From Lachnoclostridium sp. (GTDB lineage Bacteria; Bacillota; Clostridia; Lachnospirales; Lachnospiraceae), in the NCBI GenBank assembly GCA_023664665.1, contig JAMPEY010000012.1, positions 1-64,000 of the forward strand: a DNA stretch of 64,000 nt, in the 5' to 3' direction. Below, piece after piece: positions 1 to 7,986 of the stretch. How positions within the stretch are numbered: the stretch's first letter is position 1; every line of letters starts with the position of its first letter. The position numbers and the translations under genes were made by a program. The notes beneath the pieces were generated by a model that made no database searches, was not told the DNA's origin, and was given only the letters and a program-made list of their open reading frames with translations.

Positions 1-78
1 TTTAGGTGGCTCTCAAGAGAGAAATTGGCGGCTCTGAAGCGGGATAATATTCACAGAGAGGACGGCTTAAAATTTTAA
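1..78 (+). CDS. C-terminal end of an unidentified gene (partial)
   Basis: Frame 1 is open from the window edge to a TAA at 76-78 and reads about 25 residues (starting FRWLSREKLAALKR). The aromatic-Trp-Leu-x-x-Glu-Leu pattern resembles the tail of Nudix hydrolases, but too little is visible to name it. The gene lies upstream of an inverted relic gene and probably belongs to the neighbouring operon to the left. Confidence 0.4.
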   Translation, partial: FRWLSREKLAALKRDNIHREDGLKF

Positions 79-128
79 TAAAAGGAGATGTGGTTTTGTG
101 CCGTACAGCTTTTAGCTCATGCGGGGTA

Positions 129-401
129 CTACATTTCTTTTTTTATGTCAATAATGTCATATAAGTATTTCTTTCCGTCATAGGCATATCTGATAATCAT
201 TCTGCCTTGAAAAAAATTCTTCCCTATAATATTACCTTTGCTGTCACTAATAGGTAAAGAAAATCTGACCGTACATCTATACCAACCATATTTCGCATTC
301 TTAGCATGTTTAGGTTCTGTGTTTTCTTGAAAGATGATATTTCTCGTAATTTTTATTAGCTTATTATACTGTATCTTCCTTATCATTTCAATGTGTATCA
401 A
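129..401 (-). pseudogene. Truncated PBECR-like nuclease domain relic
   Basis: The 90-residue frame aligns with the C-terminal half of the intact 174-residue protein at 20984-21508: both share GWYR, a following F-x-(L/I)-P strand, a Asn-x-Phe, and the ending YLYDI-x-x-x-KKE. The N-terminal half is missing. After KKE the frame meets an early stop, while the DNA just downstream (AGCTGTACGG, reverse strand) still matches the DNA after the intact gene, so a small frameshift destroyed the native tail. I assign the family (phage/MuF-associated Barnase-EndoU-ColicinE5/D-RelE-like nuclease) from the remembered signature YLYDI(I)xIKKE. It is probably non-functional. Confidence 0.6.
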
Positions 402-577
402 AACATATTAACAAAAATCGTATGATTACTTGTAAAAGTATGATATAATCAAGACAATAATTTAAAATAAATTTCTGTAATTAAAATTATATCTGTGAAG
501 AACAGTCAGTCTGGATTATGAGTTATGTATAAAAAGGAAGATAAATCGGATTTAGTAAAATGTTAATCTGCGTTGCT

Positions 578-605
578 TGCCGCAACGGGCTTTTCTCCGT
601 ATAAT
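578..605 (+). promoter_or_regulatory. Sigma-A type promoter for the XRE regulator
   Basis: TTGCCG at 578-583 and TATAAT at 600-605 are separated by 16 bases. The regulator's ATG follows at 632 with a ribosome binding site (AAAAAAGGAGGG) between, leaving a leader of only about 20 nt. A short inverted repeat (GTTGC..GCAAC) overlaps the -35 region and could be an operator. Confidence 0.6.
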
Positions 606-631
606 GGCGTTAAAAAAGGAGGGCATCGCTA

Positions 632-1141
632 ATGCTAAACGAAAACATCAAAGCTATCAGAAAATCCAAAGGACTCTCGCAGGAGGAACTTGCAATCAAG
701 TTGAATGTGGTGAGACAAACAATATCAAAATGGGAGCAGGGTTTGTCGGTTCCGGATGCCGATATGCTGATTTCCCTGTCAGAGGTATTTGAAACACCCG
801 TAAGCACGCTGCTTGGAGAAACGCTTGTCGAGACGAAGGCTGATGACTTAAAAGCAATTTCCGAAAAACTTGAGGTCATAAACCTACAGCTTGCACACAG
901 GAAAGCAACGGGCCAAAAAGCGATTCATTGGCTTTTTATCTCATTGGGTGTGGTGATAGCGGCTATTTTTGCAGTCTTAATAAAATTAAATAGTCCTTAT
1001 CTGGGCTGGGATTATGGTAATCCCGAAACCGCGATGGTAGGAGTATTATTTCACGCCTTTGAATGGCTGTTCATCAGAGTAGCGCCATTTGCCTTGCTTG
1101 GCGCAATCGCCGGGATTTGTTTGACGCGGAAGAAAATCTAA
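632..1141 (+). CDS. XRE-family regulator with C-terminal membrane segments
   Basis: Residues about 6-61 form a Cro/C1-type helix-turn-helix (KGLSQEELA, RQTISKWEQG, then LSEVFETPVSTLL), the hallmark of XRE DNA-binding proteins. Two hydrophobic segments follow at about 97-117 and 147-165, so the protein is probably tethered to the membrane with its DNA-binding domain inside. Such fusions are common in Clostridia and usually control nearby genes. The start at 632 has a strong AAGGAGG. Its target cannot be read from the sequence; the inverted repeat in its own promoter suggests autoregulation. Confidence 0.85.
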   Translation: MLNENIKAIRKSKGLSQEELAIKLNVVRQTISKWEQGLSVPDADMLISLSEVFETPVSTLLGETLVETKADDLKAISEKLEVINLQLAHRKATGQKAIHWLFISLGVVIAAIFAVLIKLNSPYLGWDYGNPETAMVGVLFHAFEWLFIRVAPFALLGAIAGICLTRKKI

Positions 1142-1197
1142 ATTTCATCTTACTGAGTGTTTATGCCTGTTGCGCAGGCATGACAGGAGAATTGAAA

Positions 1198-1299
1198 ATG
1201 ACGGAAAATGAGTTTCTGCACTTGGAAATAGGCACAGTTGTATCCAGTAGATTTGATGAAGAAAACTTAATAGAAGGGCGTATGCCGCAAGAATCTTAA
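1198..1299 (+). pseudogene. 33-codon ORF ending in a nuclease-tail relic
   Basis: ATG at 1198 follows AGGAG (1183-1187) and a small hairpin (ATGCCTG..CAGGCAT). The ORF ends in RMPQES-stop, and bases 1272-1308 closely match 23552-23588, the 3' end of the PBECR-type relic at 23453-23584, including DNA beyond the stop. I read it as another eroded remnant of the same gene family, though a translated small peptide cannot be excluded. Confidence 0.4.
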
Positions 1300-1319
1300 C
1301 ATACGGGAAAGAGGATATT

Positions 1320-1904
1320 ATGCAGTTTTTACGAATATTTTCCACTGACAATTACAAAGGAACCAGAGACTATTTAAAAACCCAGAAAAAATATGAGATT
1401 CTGCGCACCCTTCTCTATTTTGCAATCTCACTGAGCATTTTTATCGGCGGATGGGCAACGACCAAAACCCGCCTGAATCTGCTTACGGTGGTGGCGGTGG
1501 TTGGGTGTCTGCCCGCCTGTAAAAGTCTGGTTGGCATGATAATGTTCCTGCGTTTTCAGGGCTGTGCTCCGGAGAATGCCCGAATCATTGAAGCGCATAC
1601 GGAAGGGCTTACCGGGCTTTTTGACATGGTCTTTACTTCCTATGAGAAGAATTATAATGTGGCACACATTACCGTAAAGGGCAATACGCTCTGCGGTTTT
1701 ACGCAGGATGCTGCTTTTGACGAACAGGCATTTTACAAGCATTTGGACGGTATTTTAAAATTGGAGCATTACAAGGATGTGTCCGTTAAGATTTTCAAGG
1801 ATATCCATAAATACGCGGACCGTTTGGAACAGTTAAAAAGCCTGAATGCGGAAGAGGAAAATACAGCGGGCATCGTGGAAACCTTAAAGAGCGTGGCGCT
1901 ATAG
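1320..1904 (+). CDS. Conserved two-helix membrane protein, unknown function
   Basis: The 194-residue product has two hydrophobic helices at about 31-47 and 53-77, followed by a soluble alpha/beta domain of about 115 residues with no motif I recognise (it contains GNTLCGFT and ends in a charged helix). ATG 1320 is preceded by GAAAGAGG. It lies 41 bp upstream of the pseudouridine synthase in the same direction and is probably co-transcribed. No function is assigned. Confidence 0.7.
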   Translation: MQFLRIFSTDNYKGTRDYLKTQKKYEILRTLLYFAISLSIFIGGWATTKTRLNLLTVVAVVGCLPACKSLVGMIMFLRFQGCAPENARIIEAHTEGLTGLFDMVFTSYEKNYNVAHITVKGNTLCGFTQDAAFDEQAFYKHLDGILKLEHYKDVSVKIFKDIHKYADRLEQLKSLNAEEENTAGIVETLKSVAL

Positions 1905-1945
1905 AATCACAATAAAAGTAAACTGCTCTGACATGGAGGATTAGT

Positions 1946-3250
1946 ATGCAGACAGTGGTAATCGGTAAAAATCAGGCGGGGCAGCGTTTGGATAAATTTT
2001 TACATAAGTATCTGCCGGAGGCAGGAAGTTCTTTTTTATATAAGATGCTCCGCAAAAAGAATATCACTTTAAACGGGAAAAAAGCCCGGGGACAGGAGAT
2101 TCTGTCAGAGGGAGATGTGGTAGAGAGCTTCTTTTCCGAGGAAACCTTTGCGAAATTTGCAGGGCGGGCAAGCGGTGCAAAATCCGAAAAAAACTTAAGC
2201 TTGCAGAATGTACAAGGAGAAACGCAGCAAGGTTTACAGGATTTATATGCTTCAAAAAATCCACAATTCATACAAAATTTACAGCATTCCCAATGTTCAC
2301 AGTTTTTAACTGCCTATAAGAGCTTACATGGAATCCATATTCTTTATGAGGATGAAGATATCGTCATCCTCAATAAGCCCGCAGGCATTTTGACCCAGAA
2401 GGCAGCGTCGGAAGATTTGACCTTGAACGAATGGCTGGTGGGGTATCTGCTTGCAAACGGCGGTATTTCAGAAGAAGAGCTGACAACCTTTCATCCTTCC
2501 GTCTGCAACCGGCTTGACCGCAATACCAGCGGGATTGTACTGTGCGGCAAAAGTCTGGCAGGCTCCCAAGATTTAAGCAGGATCATCAAAGACCATAGCC
2601 TGCGGAAATTTTATCGAACTATCTGCGTGGGTATTATGGCAGAAGATATGGTGGTAGAGGGAAAGCTTGTAAAGGACAAGAAAACTAACAAAGCAGATAT
2701 AAAAAACCAAAAAATAATGCAGAATCGAGAATTAATCAGAAACTGCAAATTAATCCTAAATCCCGAGTCTGCAAAAGAGGGCTCAATGGAATCTGCTTCT
2801 GCATTGACTAAAACATCCAAGGGTGAATACATCAAGACCGCCTTTCACCCCCTTGCCTGCCAAAAGGGGTATACCTATCTGGAAGTGGAACTGTTTACGG
2901 GAAAAACCCACCAGATCAGAGCCCAGCTGGCGGCTATGGGGCATCCCATTATTGGGGATTTCAAGTATGGGGATAAGAAGCAGAACCAATATTTTAGGGA
3001 AAAATACGGGCTGGAAAGTCAGCTTCTCCATGCCTGCTGCATTATATTTCCGAAAAGCGGCTTTAAAGAGACTTTGACAGAAAAAGATGCTTTGGCAAGA
3101 AAAGCGGCTTTGACCCAAAAAGATGTATTTGCTGAAACGGATGCGTTGAAAGAGGTTTGGGGGCGCAGCTTTACAGCCCCCTGTCCCAAATTGTTTGAAA
3201 AGATAGCAGAGGAACTGTTCCCCGAATTTGGGAAGGAAGATAAATCATGA
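1946..3250 (+). CDS. RluA-family rRNA/tRNA pseudouridine synthase
   Basis: This enzyme isomerises uridine to pseudouridine in structured RNA. An S4 RNA-binding domain spans about residues 12-60 (QRLDKFL...). The catalytic domain starts near 130 and holds NRLDRNTSG at 188-196, with the catalytic Asp at 191, and GKTHQIRAQLAAMGHPIIGD near 310-330. At 434 residues it is longer than typical RluC/RluD (about 300-325) because of a linker at 72-126, an Asn/Lys-rich insertion near 230-280 and a repetitive Ala/Lys-rich tail after 370. TGGAGGA precedes ATG 1946. It overlaps recU by 4 bp. The exact target (RluC-, RluD- or YjbO-like) cannot be decided. Confidence 0.9.
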   Translation: MQTVVIGKNQAGQRLDKFLHKYLPEAGSSFLYKMLRKKNITLNGKKARGQEILSEGDVVESFFSEETFAKFAGRASGAKSEKNLSLQNVQGETQQGLQDLYASKNPQFIQNLQHSQCSQFLTAYKSLHGIHILYEDEDIVILNKPAGILTQKAASEDLTLNEWLVGYLLANGGISEEELTTFHPSVCNRLDRNTSGIVLCGKSLAGSQDLSRIIKDHSLRKFYRTICVGIMAEDMVVEGKLVKDKKTNKADIKNQKIMQNRELIRNCKLILNPESAKEGSMESASALTKTSKGEYIKTAFHPLACQKGYTYLEVELFTGKTHQIRAQLAAMGHPIIGDFKYGDKKQNQYFREKYGLESQLLHACCIIFPKSGFKETLTEKDALARKAALTQKDVFAETDALKEVWGRSFTAPCPKLFEKIAEELFPEFGKEDKS

Positions 3251-3780
3251 CTACATGGCGTTCCAGAGGCCTCCGGGGTTCTACTTTGGAGGACATGATA
3301 AACAGGACAAATGAAAAATATGCCGAGAGCGGACTTGCCTTGGTACAGAAGATTCCAACGCCGATTACACCCATCCGCATGGATAAGGAGCACAAGCATA
3401 TTACCCTTGCCTATTTTGAGCAGAAGAGTACCGTAGACTATATCGGCGTGGTGCAAGGGCTCCCTATCTGCTTTGATGCCAAGGAATGTGCCGTAGATAC
3501 TTTTACCCTTCAGAATATTCATGAACATCAAGTGGATTTTATGGGAAAATTTGAAGAGCAGGGCGGCATTGCTTTCTTTTTGATTTATTACACCCACAAG
3601 GATGTGCTGTATTATCTGCCCTATGAGATGCTTCGGTTTTTCTGGAACCGGGCAAGGGAGGGCGGACGGAAGAGCTTCCGATACGAAGAGCTGAATCCGG
3701 AGTATGTGCTTCCCAAAAAGAACGGTATTTTGGTGCCCTATCTGGATGTGCTGCAGAAGGACTTATATGACAGGGAGTAA
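3247..3780 (+). CDS. recU: Holliday junction resolvase RecU
   Basis: RecU cuts Holliday junctions during recombinational repair and chromosome segregation in Firmicutes. Visible signature regions are GLRGSTLEDMINRTN at 8-22 (acidic residue E15), STVDYIGV at 61-68 (D64) and CFDAKE at 75-80 (D77, K79), which form the PD-(D/E)xK-type active site. The 177-residue length fits the family (170-200). The start ATGA overlaps the stop of the pseudouridine synthase gene, implying translational coupling. In many Firmicutes recU neighbours a penicillin-binding protein gene; here it does not. Confidence 0.88.
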   Translation: MTTWRSRGLRGSTLEDMINRTNEKYAESGLALVQKIPTPITPIRMDKEHKHITLAYFEQKSTVDYIGVVQGLPICFDAKECAVDTFTLQNIHEHQVDFMGKFEEQGGIAFFLIYYTHKDVLYYLPYEMLRFFWNRAREGGRKSFRYEELNPEYVLPKKNGILVPYLDVLQKDLYDRE

Positions 3781-3792
3781 GATGTGCCGGAC

Positions 3793-3821
3793 TTGACATA
3801 TCCATAAAGTTTCAATATACT
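3793..3821 (+). promoter_or_regulatory. Promoter of the histidine operon
   Basis: TTGACA (3793-3798) and TATACT (3816-3821) are 17 bases apart, an almost consensus sigma-A promoter. It lies in the gap after recU and upstream of the 69-residue gene and hisZ. No T-box or other obvious leader structure is visible between it and 3887, so regulation by a classic His leader is not supported. Confidence 0.75.
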
Positions 3822-3886
3822 ACTAATTGCGGTACACCATTATGGTAATACGGCAGAATTTTCATGTATTAAAAATTGAGGTGAAT

Positions 3887-4096
3887 ATGGTATCCAAGAA
3901 AAGTACGCGAAAATTAGAATATGAAGGAAACAACTATTATTGGTATGTGAGAGTGAATGACCTCGGCCACAAGGTGCATATTATGTCGGAGGATAAAAAG
4001 CTGCATTTGGAATATCCTTTTACAGATACGGAGGTGCCTGTCACATCGCAGGATATCAGAAAGCATTTGAAAGAATATTATGCAAATCTATCATAA
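3887..4096 (+). CDS. Small conserved protein heading the his operon
   Basis: The 69-residue product (MVSKKSTRKLEYEG...) is rich in Tyr and charged residues, with a likely beta-strand pattern (YYWYVRV, KVHIM). I chose ATG 3887 over the upstream in-frame ATG 3827 because GAGGTGA sits correctly 5' of it and because the longer form would begin only a few bases after the predicted promoter. It is 29 bp upstream of hisZ and shares its promoter. The function is unknown. Confidence 0.65.
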   Translation: MVSKKSTRKLEYEGNNYYWYVRVNDLGHKVHIMSEDKKLHLEYPFTDTEVPVTSQDIRKHLKEYYANLS

Positions 4097-4125
4097 AAAC
4101 GAAGCGGAAAGGCATGGTTCATTTT

Positions 4126-5256
4126 ATGAGTAAAAAATTATTACATACGCCGGAGGGCGTGCGCGACATTTACGGCAGGGAATATGCGAGAAAATTATGG
4201 GCGGAAAATAAGATACATGAAAGAATAGCATGTTATGGTTATGAAGATATCCAGACCCCCACATTTGAATTTTTTGATGTGTTTTCCAAGGAGGTAGGCA
4301 CGACTCCCAGCAAGGAGCTTTACAAATTCTTTGACAAAGAGGGAAATACCTTGGTGCTGCGTCCGGATTTTACCCCCTCTATTGCAAGGTGCGCCGCCAA
4401 ATATTTCATGGATGAAGAGGTGCCCATCCGTTTCAGCTATATGGGCAACACATTCACCAACACTTCCAACCTTCAAGGCAAATTAAAGGAAGTGACCCAG
4501 ATGGGGGCGGAGTTAATAGGAGAGCCATCCGTAGAAGCGGATGCGGAGATGATAAGCCTTGTGATTGAAGCGCTGAAAAATACGGGGCTTACCAGATTTC
4601 AGGTAAGTATCGGACATATGGAATATTTTAAGGGATTATGCGAGGAAGCGGGGCTTGACGAGGAGACGGAGCTTGCCCTTCGCGCCTGCATTTCCGGGAA
4701 GAATTATTTTGCGGCGCAGGAGCTGTTAAATGAGCGCAAGGTGGCGGAGCCCTACCACGGGATTCTGCTCAAGGTGGCGGATATGTTTGGTAGCATGGAC
4801 TCTTTGAGCGATGCCAAAAAGCTTGTGAAAAATAAGCGTTCCCTTGCAGCCATTGAACGATTGGAAAAGCTGTATGAGGTTTTGGCGCTTTACGGGGTGC
4901 AGGAGTATGTGTCCTTTGATTTGGGGATGCTTAGCAAGTATAATTATTACACGGGCGTTATTTTCAAGGCATACACCTATGGGGTAGGAAACGCCGTGGT
5001 AAAGGGCGGCAGATATGATAATCTTCTTCGCCAGTTTGGCAAGGATGCGCCTGCCATCGGTTTTACGGTTGTAGTTGATGATATTATGGAGGCGCTGGCA
5101 GGACAGAAGGCTCAGATTCCTCTTCCGGAGGGCGCAGTTATTTTAAAATACCGGAAAGAAAACAGTGCCGACTATGCCGAAAAATTAAGGCAGGCAAAGG
5201 AACTTCGGGAAAGTGGCAGAGCAGTTATCTTAACCCCGGAAGCAGGGAACGAATAG
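4126..5256 (+). CDS. hisZ: ATP phosphoribosyltransferase regulatory subunit HisZ
   Basis: HisZ is a class II aminoacyl-tRNA-synthetase paralogue that pairs with short-form HisG to make the first enzyme of histidine synthesis and to confer histidine feedback. It shows HisRS-like motifs: TPEGVRDI at the N-terminus, motif 2 around LVLRPDFTPSIARCAA, and GGRYDNLL near the C-terminus. There is no C-terminal anticodon-binding domain, which separates it from HisRS, and hisG lies directly downstream. ATG 4126 gives 376 residues; an alternative ATG at 4114 is too close to the AAAGG. Confidence 0.92.
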   Translation: MSKKLLHTPEGVRDIYGREYARKLWAENKIHERIACYGYEDIQTPTFEFFDVFSKEVGTTPSKELYKFFDKEGNTLVLRPDFTPSIARCAAKYFMDEEVPIRFSYMGNTFTNTSNLQGKLKEVTQMGAELIGEPSVEADAEMISLVIEALKNTGLTRFQVSIGHMEYFKGLCEEAGLDEETELALRACISGKNYFAAQELLNERKVAEPYHGILLKVADMFGSMDSLSDAKKLVKNKRSLAAIERLEKLYEVLALYGVQEYVSFDLGMLSKYNYYTGVIFKAYTYGVGNAVVKGGRYDNLLRQFGKDAPAIGFTVVVDDIMEALAGQKAQIPLPEGAVILKYRKENSADYAEKLRQAKELRESGRAVILTPEAGNE

Positions 5257-5284
5257 AAATTGATTTGTGATATGGAGGATTCCT

Positions 5285-5986
5285 ATGAGTAACGATAAAT
5301 ATTTGACCTTTGCCCTTGGAAAAGGAAGGCTTGCAAATAAGACCATGGAGCTTTTTGAGCAGCTTGGAATCACTTGCAGGGAGATGCAGGACAAGGATTC
5401 CCGCAAGCTTATTTTTGTAAACGATGAATTAAAAATGCGCTTTTTCTTAGCAAAAGGTCCCGATGTGCCCACCTATGTGGAATACGGCGCCGCAGATATC
5501 GGCGTTGTGGGCAGGGACACCATTTTGGAAGAGAACCGTAATGTATATGAGGTGCTTGACTTAGGCTTTGGGAAATGCCGTATGTGTGTCTGCGGACCGG
5601 CATCTGCAAAAGAGCTTTTAAAGCATCATGAACGCATCCGGGTGGCAAGCAAGTATCCGAATATTGCCAAGGATTATTTTTATAATAAAAAGCATCAGAC
5701 CGTTGACATTATTAAGTTAAACGGGTCCGTGGAGCTGGGACCCTTGGTGGAGCTTTCCGATGTGATTGTGGATATTGTGGAGACAGGCTCAACCTTAAGG
5801 GAGAATGGGCTGGAGGTGCTTGAGGAGGTCTGCCCGCTGTCTGCAAGGATGATTGTAAATCCCGTAAGTATGCAGATGGAATCTGCGAGAATTAAAAAGC
5901 TGGTGATGGAGCTTAGGGAAAAGTGTGAACGGAATGAAGATTTTCTAAGCCAGCAAAGTACGCTGCCCATAGCGCTAAAGCGCTAA
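5285..5986 (+). CDS. hisG: ATP phosphoribosyltransferase catalytic subunit HisG (short form), repeat-derived C-terminus
   Basis: HisG condenses ATP with PRPP to start histidine synthesis. Key regions are ALGKGRL (10-16), GAADIGVVGRDT (68-79) and the PRPP loop DIVETGSTLRENG (163-175). The absence of a regulatory ACT-like domain and the adjacent hisZ mark it as the short form. ATG 5285 has GGAGG at 5274-5278. Short HisG proteins normally end near residue 210 after LVMELRE; here a further 20 residues (214-233, beginning CERNEDFL) are encoded by a palindromic repeat element that also occurs after ackA. This tail is unlikely to be ancestral to the family. Confidence 0.93.
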   Translation: MSNDKYLTFALGKGRLANKTMELFEQLGITCREMQDKDSRKLIFVNDELKMRFFLAKGPDVPTYVEYGAADIGVVGRDTILEENRNVYEVLDLGFGKCRMCVCGPASAKELLKHHERIRVASKYPNIAKDYFYNKKHQTVDIIKLNGSVELGPLVELSDVIVDIVETGSTLRENGLEVLEEVCPLSARMIVNPVSMQMESARIKKLVMELREKCERNEDFLSQQSTLPIALKR

Positions 5987-6035
5987 GAAAATCTAAGTCA
6001 TTCCGCGAAGAATCCGCAAGCGGATTCTTCCGAAT
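5921..6035 (+). repeat. Palindromic repeat element, copy overlapping the hisG 3' end
   Basis: This stretch matches 36572-36710 (opposite strand, after ackA). Near-inverted arms CGGAATGAAGATTTTCTAAGC (first 20 bases at 5930) and the reverse of GCTAAGAAAATCTAAGTCAT (from 5982) enclose a short centre, and a separate perfect hairpin, GAAGAATCCG-CAAG-CGGATTCTTC, follows at 6007-6030. The ackA copy has about 25 extra bases forming a terminator hairpin that is absent here, so transcription and the HisG reading frame run into the element. Confidence 0.8.
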
Positions 6036-6070
6036 AAACTTGTGCTATTTTATGAATGAACGGATTAATT

Positions 6071-7756
6071 ATGTACAAAAAGATAAAAGCATTTAAGATA
6101 TTCAAAGTGTTTATTTTATGCAGCATCAGTGTGCTGGTTCTGGCTTCCTGCGGTTTGGGGAGGGAAGAGACGCAGACGGGGCAGTCCGGAGATGCTGCGC
6201 AGACGGAAAAGATTTCGCAGATAGAAAATGCTTCACAGGCTGGCGCCAAACCGTCAGAAGAAATATCTGCTGCTTCAAACAAATCCAAGCTTCCTGAAAT
6301 ACCTATAGATTATCCGTTTGGTTATGGCAGGGAAGGATATACCCTTACTTTGGTGCCGGAAGAATCCGTGGATAAGTCCATGGATTCTGAGAACGGAGAA
6401 GCTGCTGCAGGCGGATATGAAGTCAGGCTTTGTGATGAAAAAGGGACTGTGATACAGCAGTTTTCCTGTGGCAATGTAGGGGAAAATCCCCGTTTTTCCT
6501 ATGATGATTTGGTATATGACAGTTATGCGGACTTGCAGATTTTCCCATCGGATGAAAATGGCGGATATTCCCATGGAAGCTATTCCTATGGAAGCTATTC
6601 CTATGGAAGCTATTCCTATGGGTTGCTTTTTGCTTATGATTGGCAAGAACATAAATTTTCTGAGGATGCCTTGGAAATCCCTGTCTATGATGAGTGCAGG
6701 AATGGCAATATGCTGATATCTGAGGAAAATGAGGACAGCATTACGCAGTCCATTTACCAGATAAGTCAGTATAACGGGAAATGCATTCTGCTCAGACAGT
6801 GGAGTCAGCAGAAGGATACAGGGCTTTTGACCATAAAGGACTGCCTGGCGGGAAAGAATATGTTTGAGGGAAAGGCAGCGCTTAACGAGGATGGGGCATT
6901 AGTAAATGATAAATATTACCAGACCCTTTTCTGGCAGAATATTTCCTACCTTTTGGATTCTTCCGTATATCCCAAGGAGGATTCTGTAATCCGCATTTTT
7001 ATTGATGGGGAGGATTATACCAAGAGCGCCAAAGACCCGAATTTAAAGGGCTTTGAGAATGTGCGGAAAGAGGCGTTTGGAGATGATAATTTGGGAGAAT
7101 ATCCGGACAGGCAGACCTTGCTTGAGGATTTCGGAGTCTGGGGAACCAAGGCTTTTTACGAGTATTATGATGCCTTTGGAAATCTTCAGCTGGAATTATA
7201 TTTTGACCCTGCAACGGAAAAAGGATGTGGCATACGGCATACATACTATTATACGGATGCTTCGGAAAAGCTGGAAACGCTGTATGGCTTTGCCTTTAAC
7301 AGCACTTATCCTGTGAAATGGGAAGAGGAGGATGCCTTTTCCACAAAATCATATGAGGGGACGGATGGCGCAGACAGCGTAAAGGATTATGAAGAGCAGA
7401 TGGAATACCGTCAGGATGGAAAACCGGATTCTTTTTATTCTCAGGGAGTGGTAGGCTGGCTTTCCGAGGAAGAGGAACCTATGATGGTGATATCAATTGA
7501 TTGGGTGTACCGTGAGGATGGCAGTTTGTATTATAGGGACTATAATCATAATTCTTATATTTTTGGCACAAGCTGTTTATATATCCGCGGATATTATGAT
7601 AAGGCAGGGCGGACTTTATTTGAGCGCAGTTACATTACCCATGGCAGTATAGAGGATTATTATATTTATACAGGTGATGGAAAAAAGCCTGCGTATCGGC
7701 TGAATCTGGATGACAATTTGGGATATTATTTACCGGTAATGATAAAGTATGAGTAA
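6071..7756 (+). CDS. Secreted lipoprotein of unknown function inside the his operon
   Basis: The N-terminus has a Lys-rich start, a hydrophobic core (FILCSISVLVLASC) and a lipobox ending in Cys, so this is a signal-peptidase-II lipoprotein. A Gln/Ser/Thr-rich linker follows, then about 480 residues rich in Tyr, Asp and Glu with repeated YY and DG turns that suggest beta-strand repeats, without a family I recognise. A Tyr-Ser-Tyr-Gly tract is encoded by a 15-bp tandem repeat. ATG 6071 is chosen as the start nearest the signal peptide; its ribosome binding site is weak. It splits hisG from hisD, so any link to histidine metabolism is unproven. Confidence 0.7.
   Translation: MYKKIKAFKIFKVFILCSISVLVLASCGLGREETQTGQSGDAAQTEKISQIENASQAGAKPSEEISAASNKSKLPEIPIDYPFGYGREGYTLTLVPEESVDKSMDSENGEAAAGGYEVRLCDEKGTVIQQFSCGNVGENPRFSYDDLVYDSYADLQIFPSDENGGYSHGSYSYGSYSYGSYSYGLLFAYDWQEHKFSEDALEIPVYDECRNGNMLISEENEDSITQSIYQISQYNGKCILLRQWSQQKDTGLLTIKDCLAGKNMFEGKAALNEDGALVNDKYYQTLFWQNISYLLDSSVYPKEDSVIRIFIDGEDYTKSAKDPNLKGFENVRKEAFGDDNLGEYPDRQTLLEDFGVWGTKAFYEYYDAFGNLQLELYFDPATEKGCGIRHTYYYTDASEKLETLYGFAFNSTYPVKWEEEDAFSTKSYEGTDGADSVKDYEEQMEYRQDGKPDSFYSQGVVGWLSEEEEPMMVISIDWVYREDGSLYYRDYNHNSYIFGTSCLYIRGYYDKAGRTLFERSYITHGSIEDYYIYTGDGKKPAYRLNLDDNLGYYLPVMIKYE
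6566..6621 (+). repeat. 15-bp in-frame minisatellite in the lipoprotein gene
   Basis: The unit TATTCCTATGGAAGC occurs three times in tandem (the first with one change) plus an 11-base partial unit. Each unit encodes Tyr-Ser-Tyr/His-Gly-Ser. Because the unit is a multiple of three, slipped-strand changes in copy number would alter protein length without a frameshift. Confidence 0.9.
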
Positions 7757-7842
7757 GAGGATGGCAGATTTTCAAAGGAAGCTTCAGGCAGCCTATTCGG
7801 GAATCCAAGCGAAAAATATTATGGCAGAATGAACGGACATAT

Positions 7843-7932
7843 GGTATAATGATTTTGCTATCGCAAAATTCAAGTCAGCTGACGCTGACTTGCCCTCACA
7901 AAGCATGGAAACGCTTTGTGAGGCATTATACC
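7843..7932. repeat. Cloverleaf-like palindromic element
   Basis: A 9-bp closing stem (GGTATAATG at 7843-7851 with CATTATACC at 7924-7932) encloses three perfect hairpins in series: ATTTTGC/GCAAAAT (7852-7869), AAGTCAGC/GCTGACTT (7872-7891) and CCTCACAAAG/CTTTGTGAGG (7894-7923). Nearly every base is paired. The 17-bp sequence CATATGGTATAATGATT occurs at 7839-7855 and again at 7987-8003, flanking the element. The gap 7757-8032 holds no convincing gene; a 27-codon ORF at 7748-7831 overlaps the lipoprotein stop. Confidence 0.75.
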
Positions 7933-7986
7933 GGCAATCCACTGCTTGAAAAGTAAATGCCCCTGCGGGGCGCTTCCTTTTCTGCG

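Noticed and set aside
3019..3597. A 192-codon minus-strand frame
   Set aside because: It lies antisense across the end of the pseudouridine synthase gene and recU, both well supported.
4126..5256. Histidyl-tRNA synthetase instead of HisZ
   Set aside because: The protein lacks the C-terminal anticodon-binding domain and is directly followed by a short-form hisG that needs HisZ.
6566..6621. Possible CRISPR array
   Set aside because: The 15-bp units are directly tandem with no spacers and lie in a coding frame.
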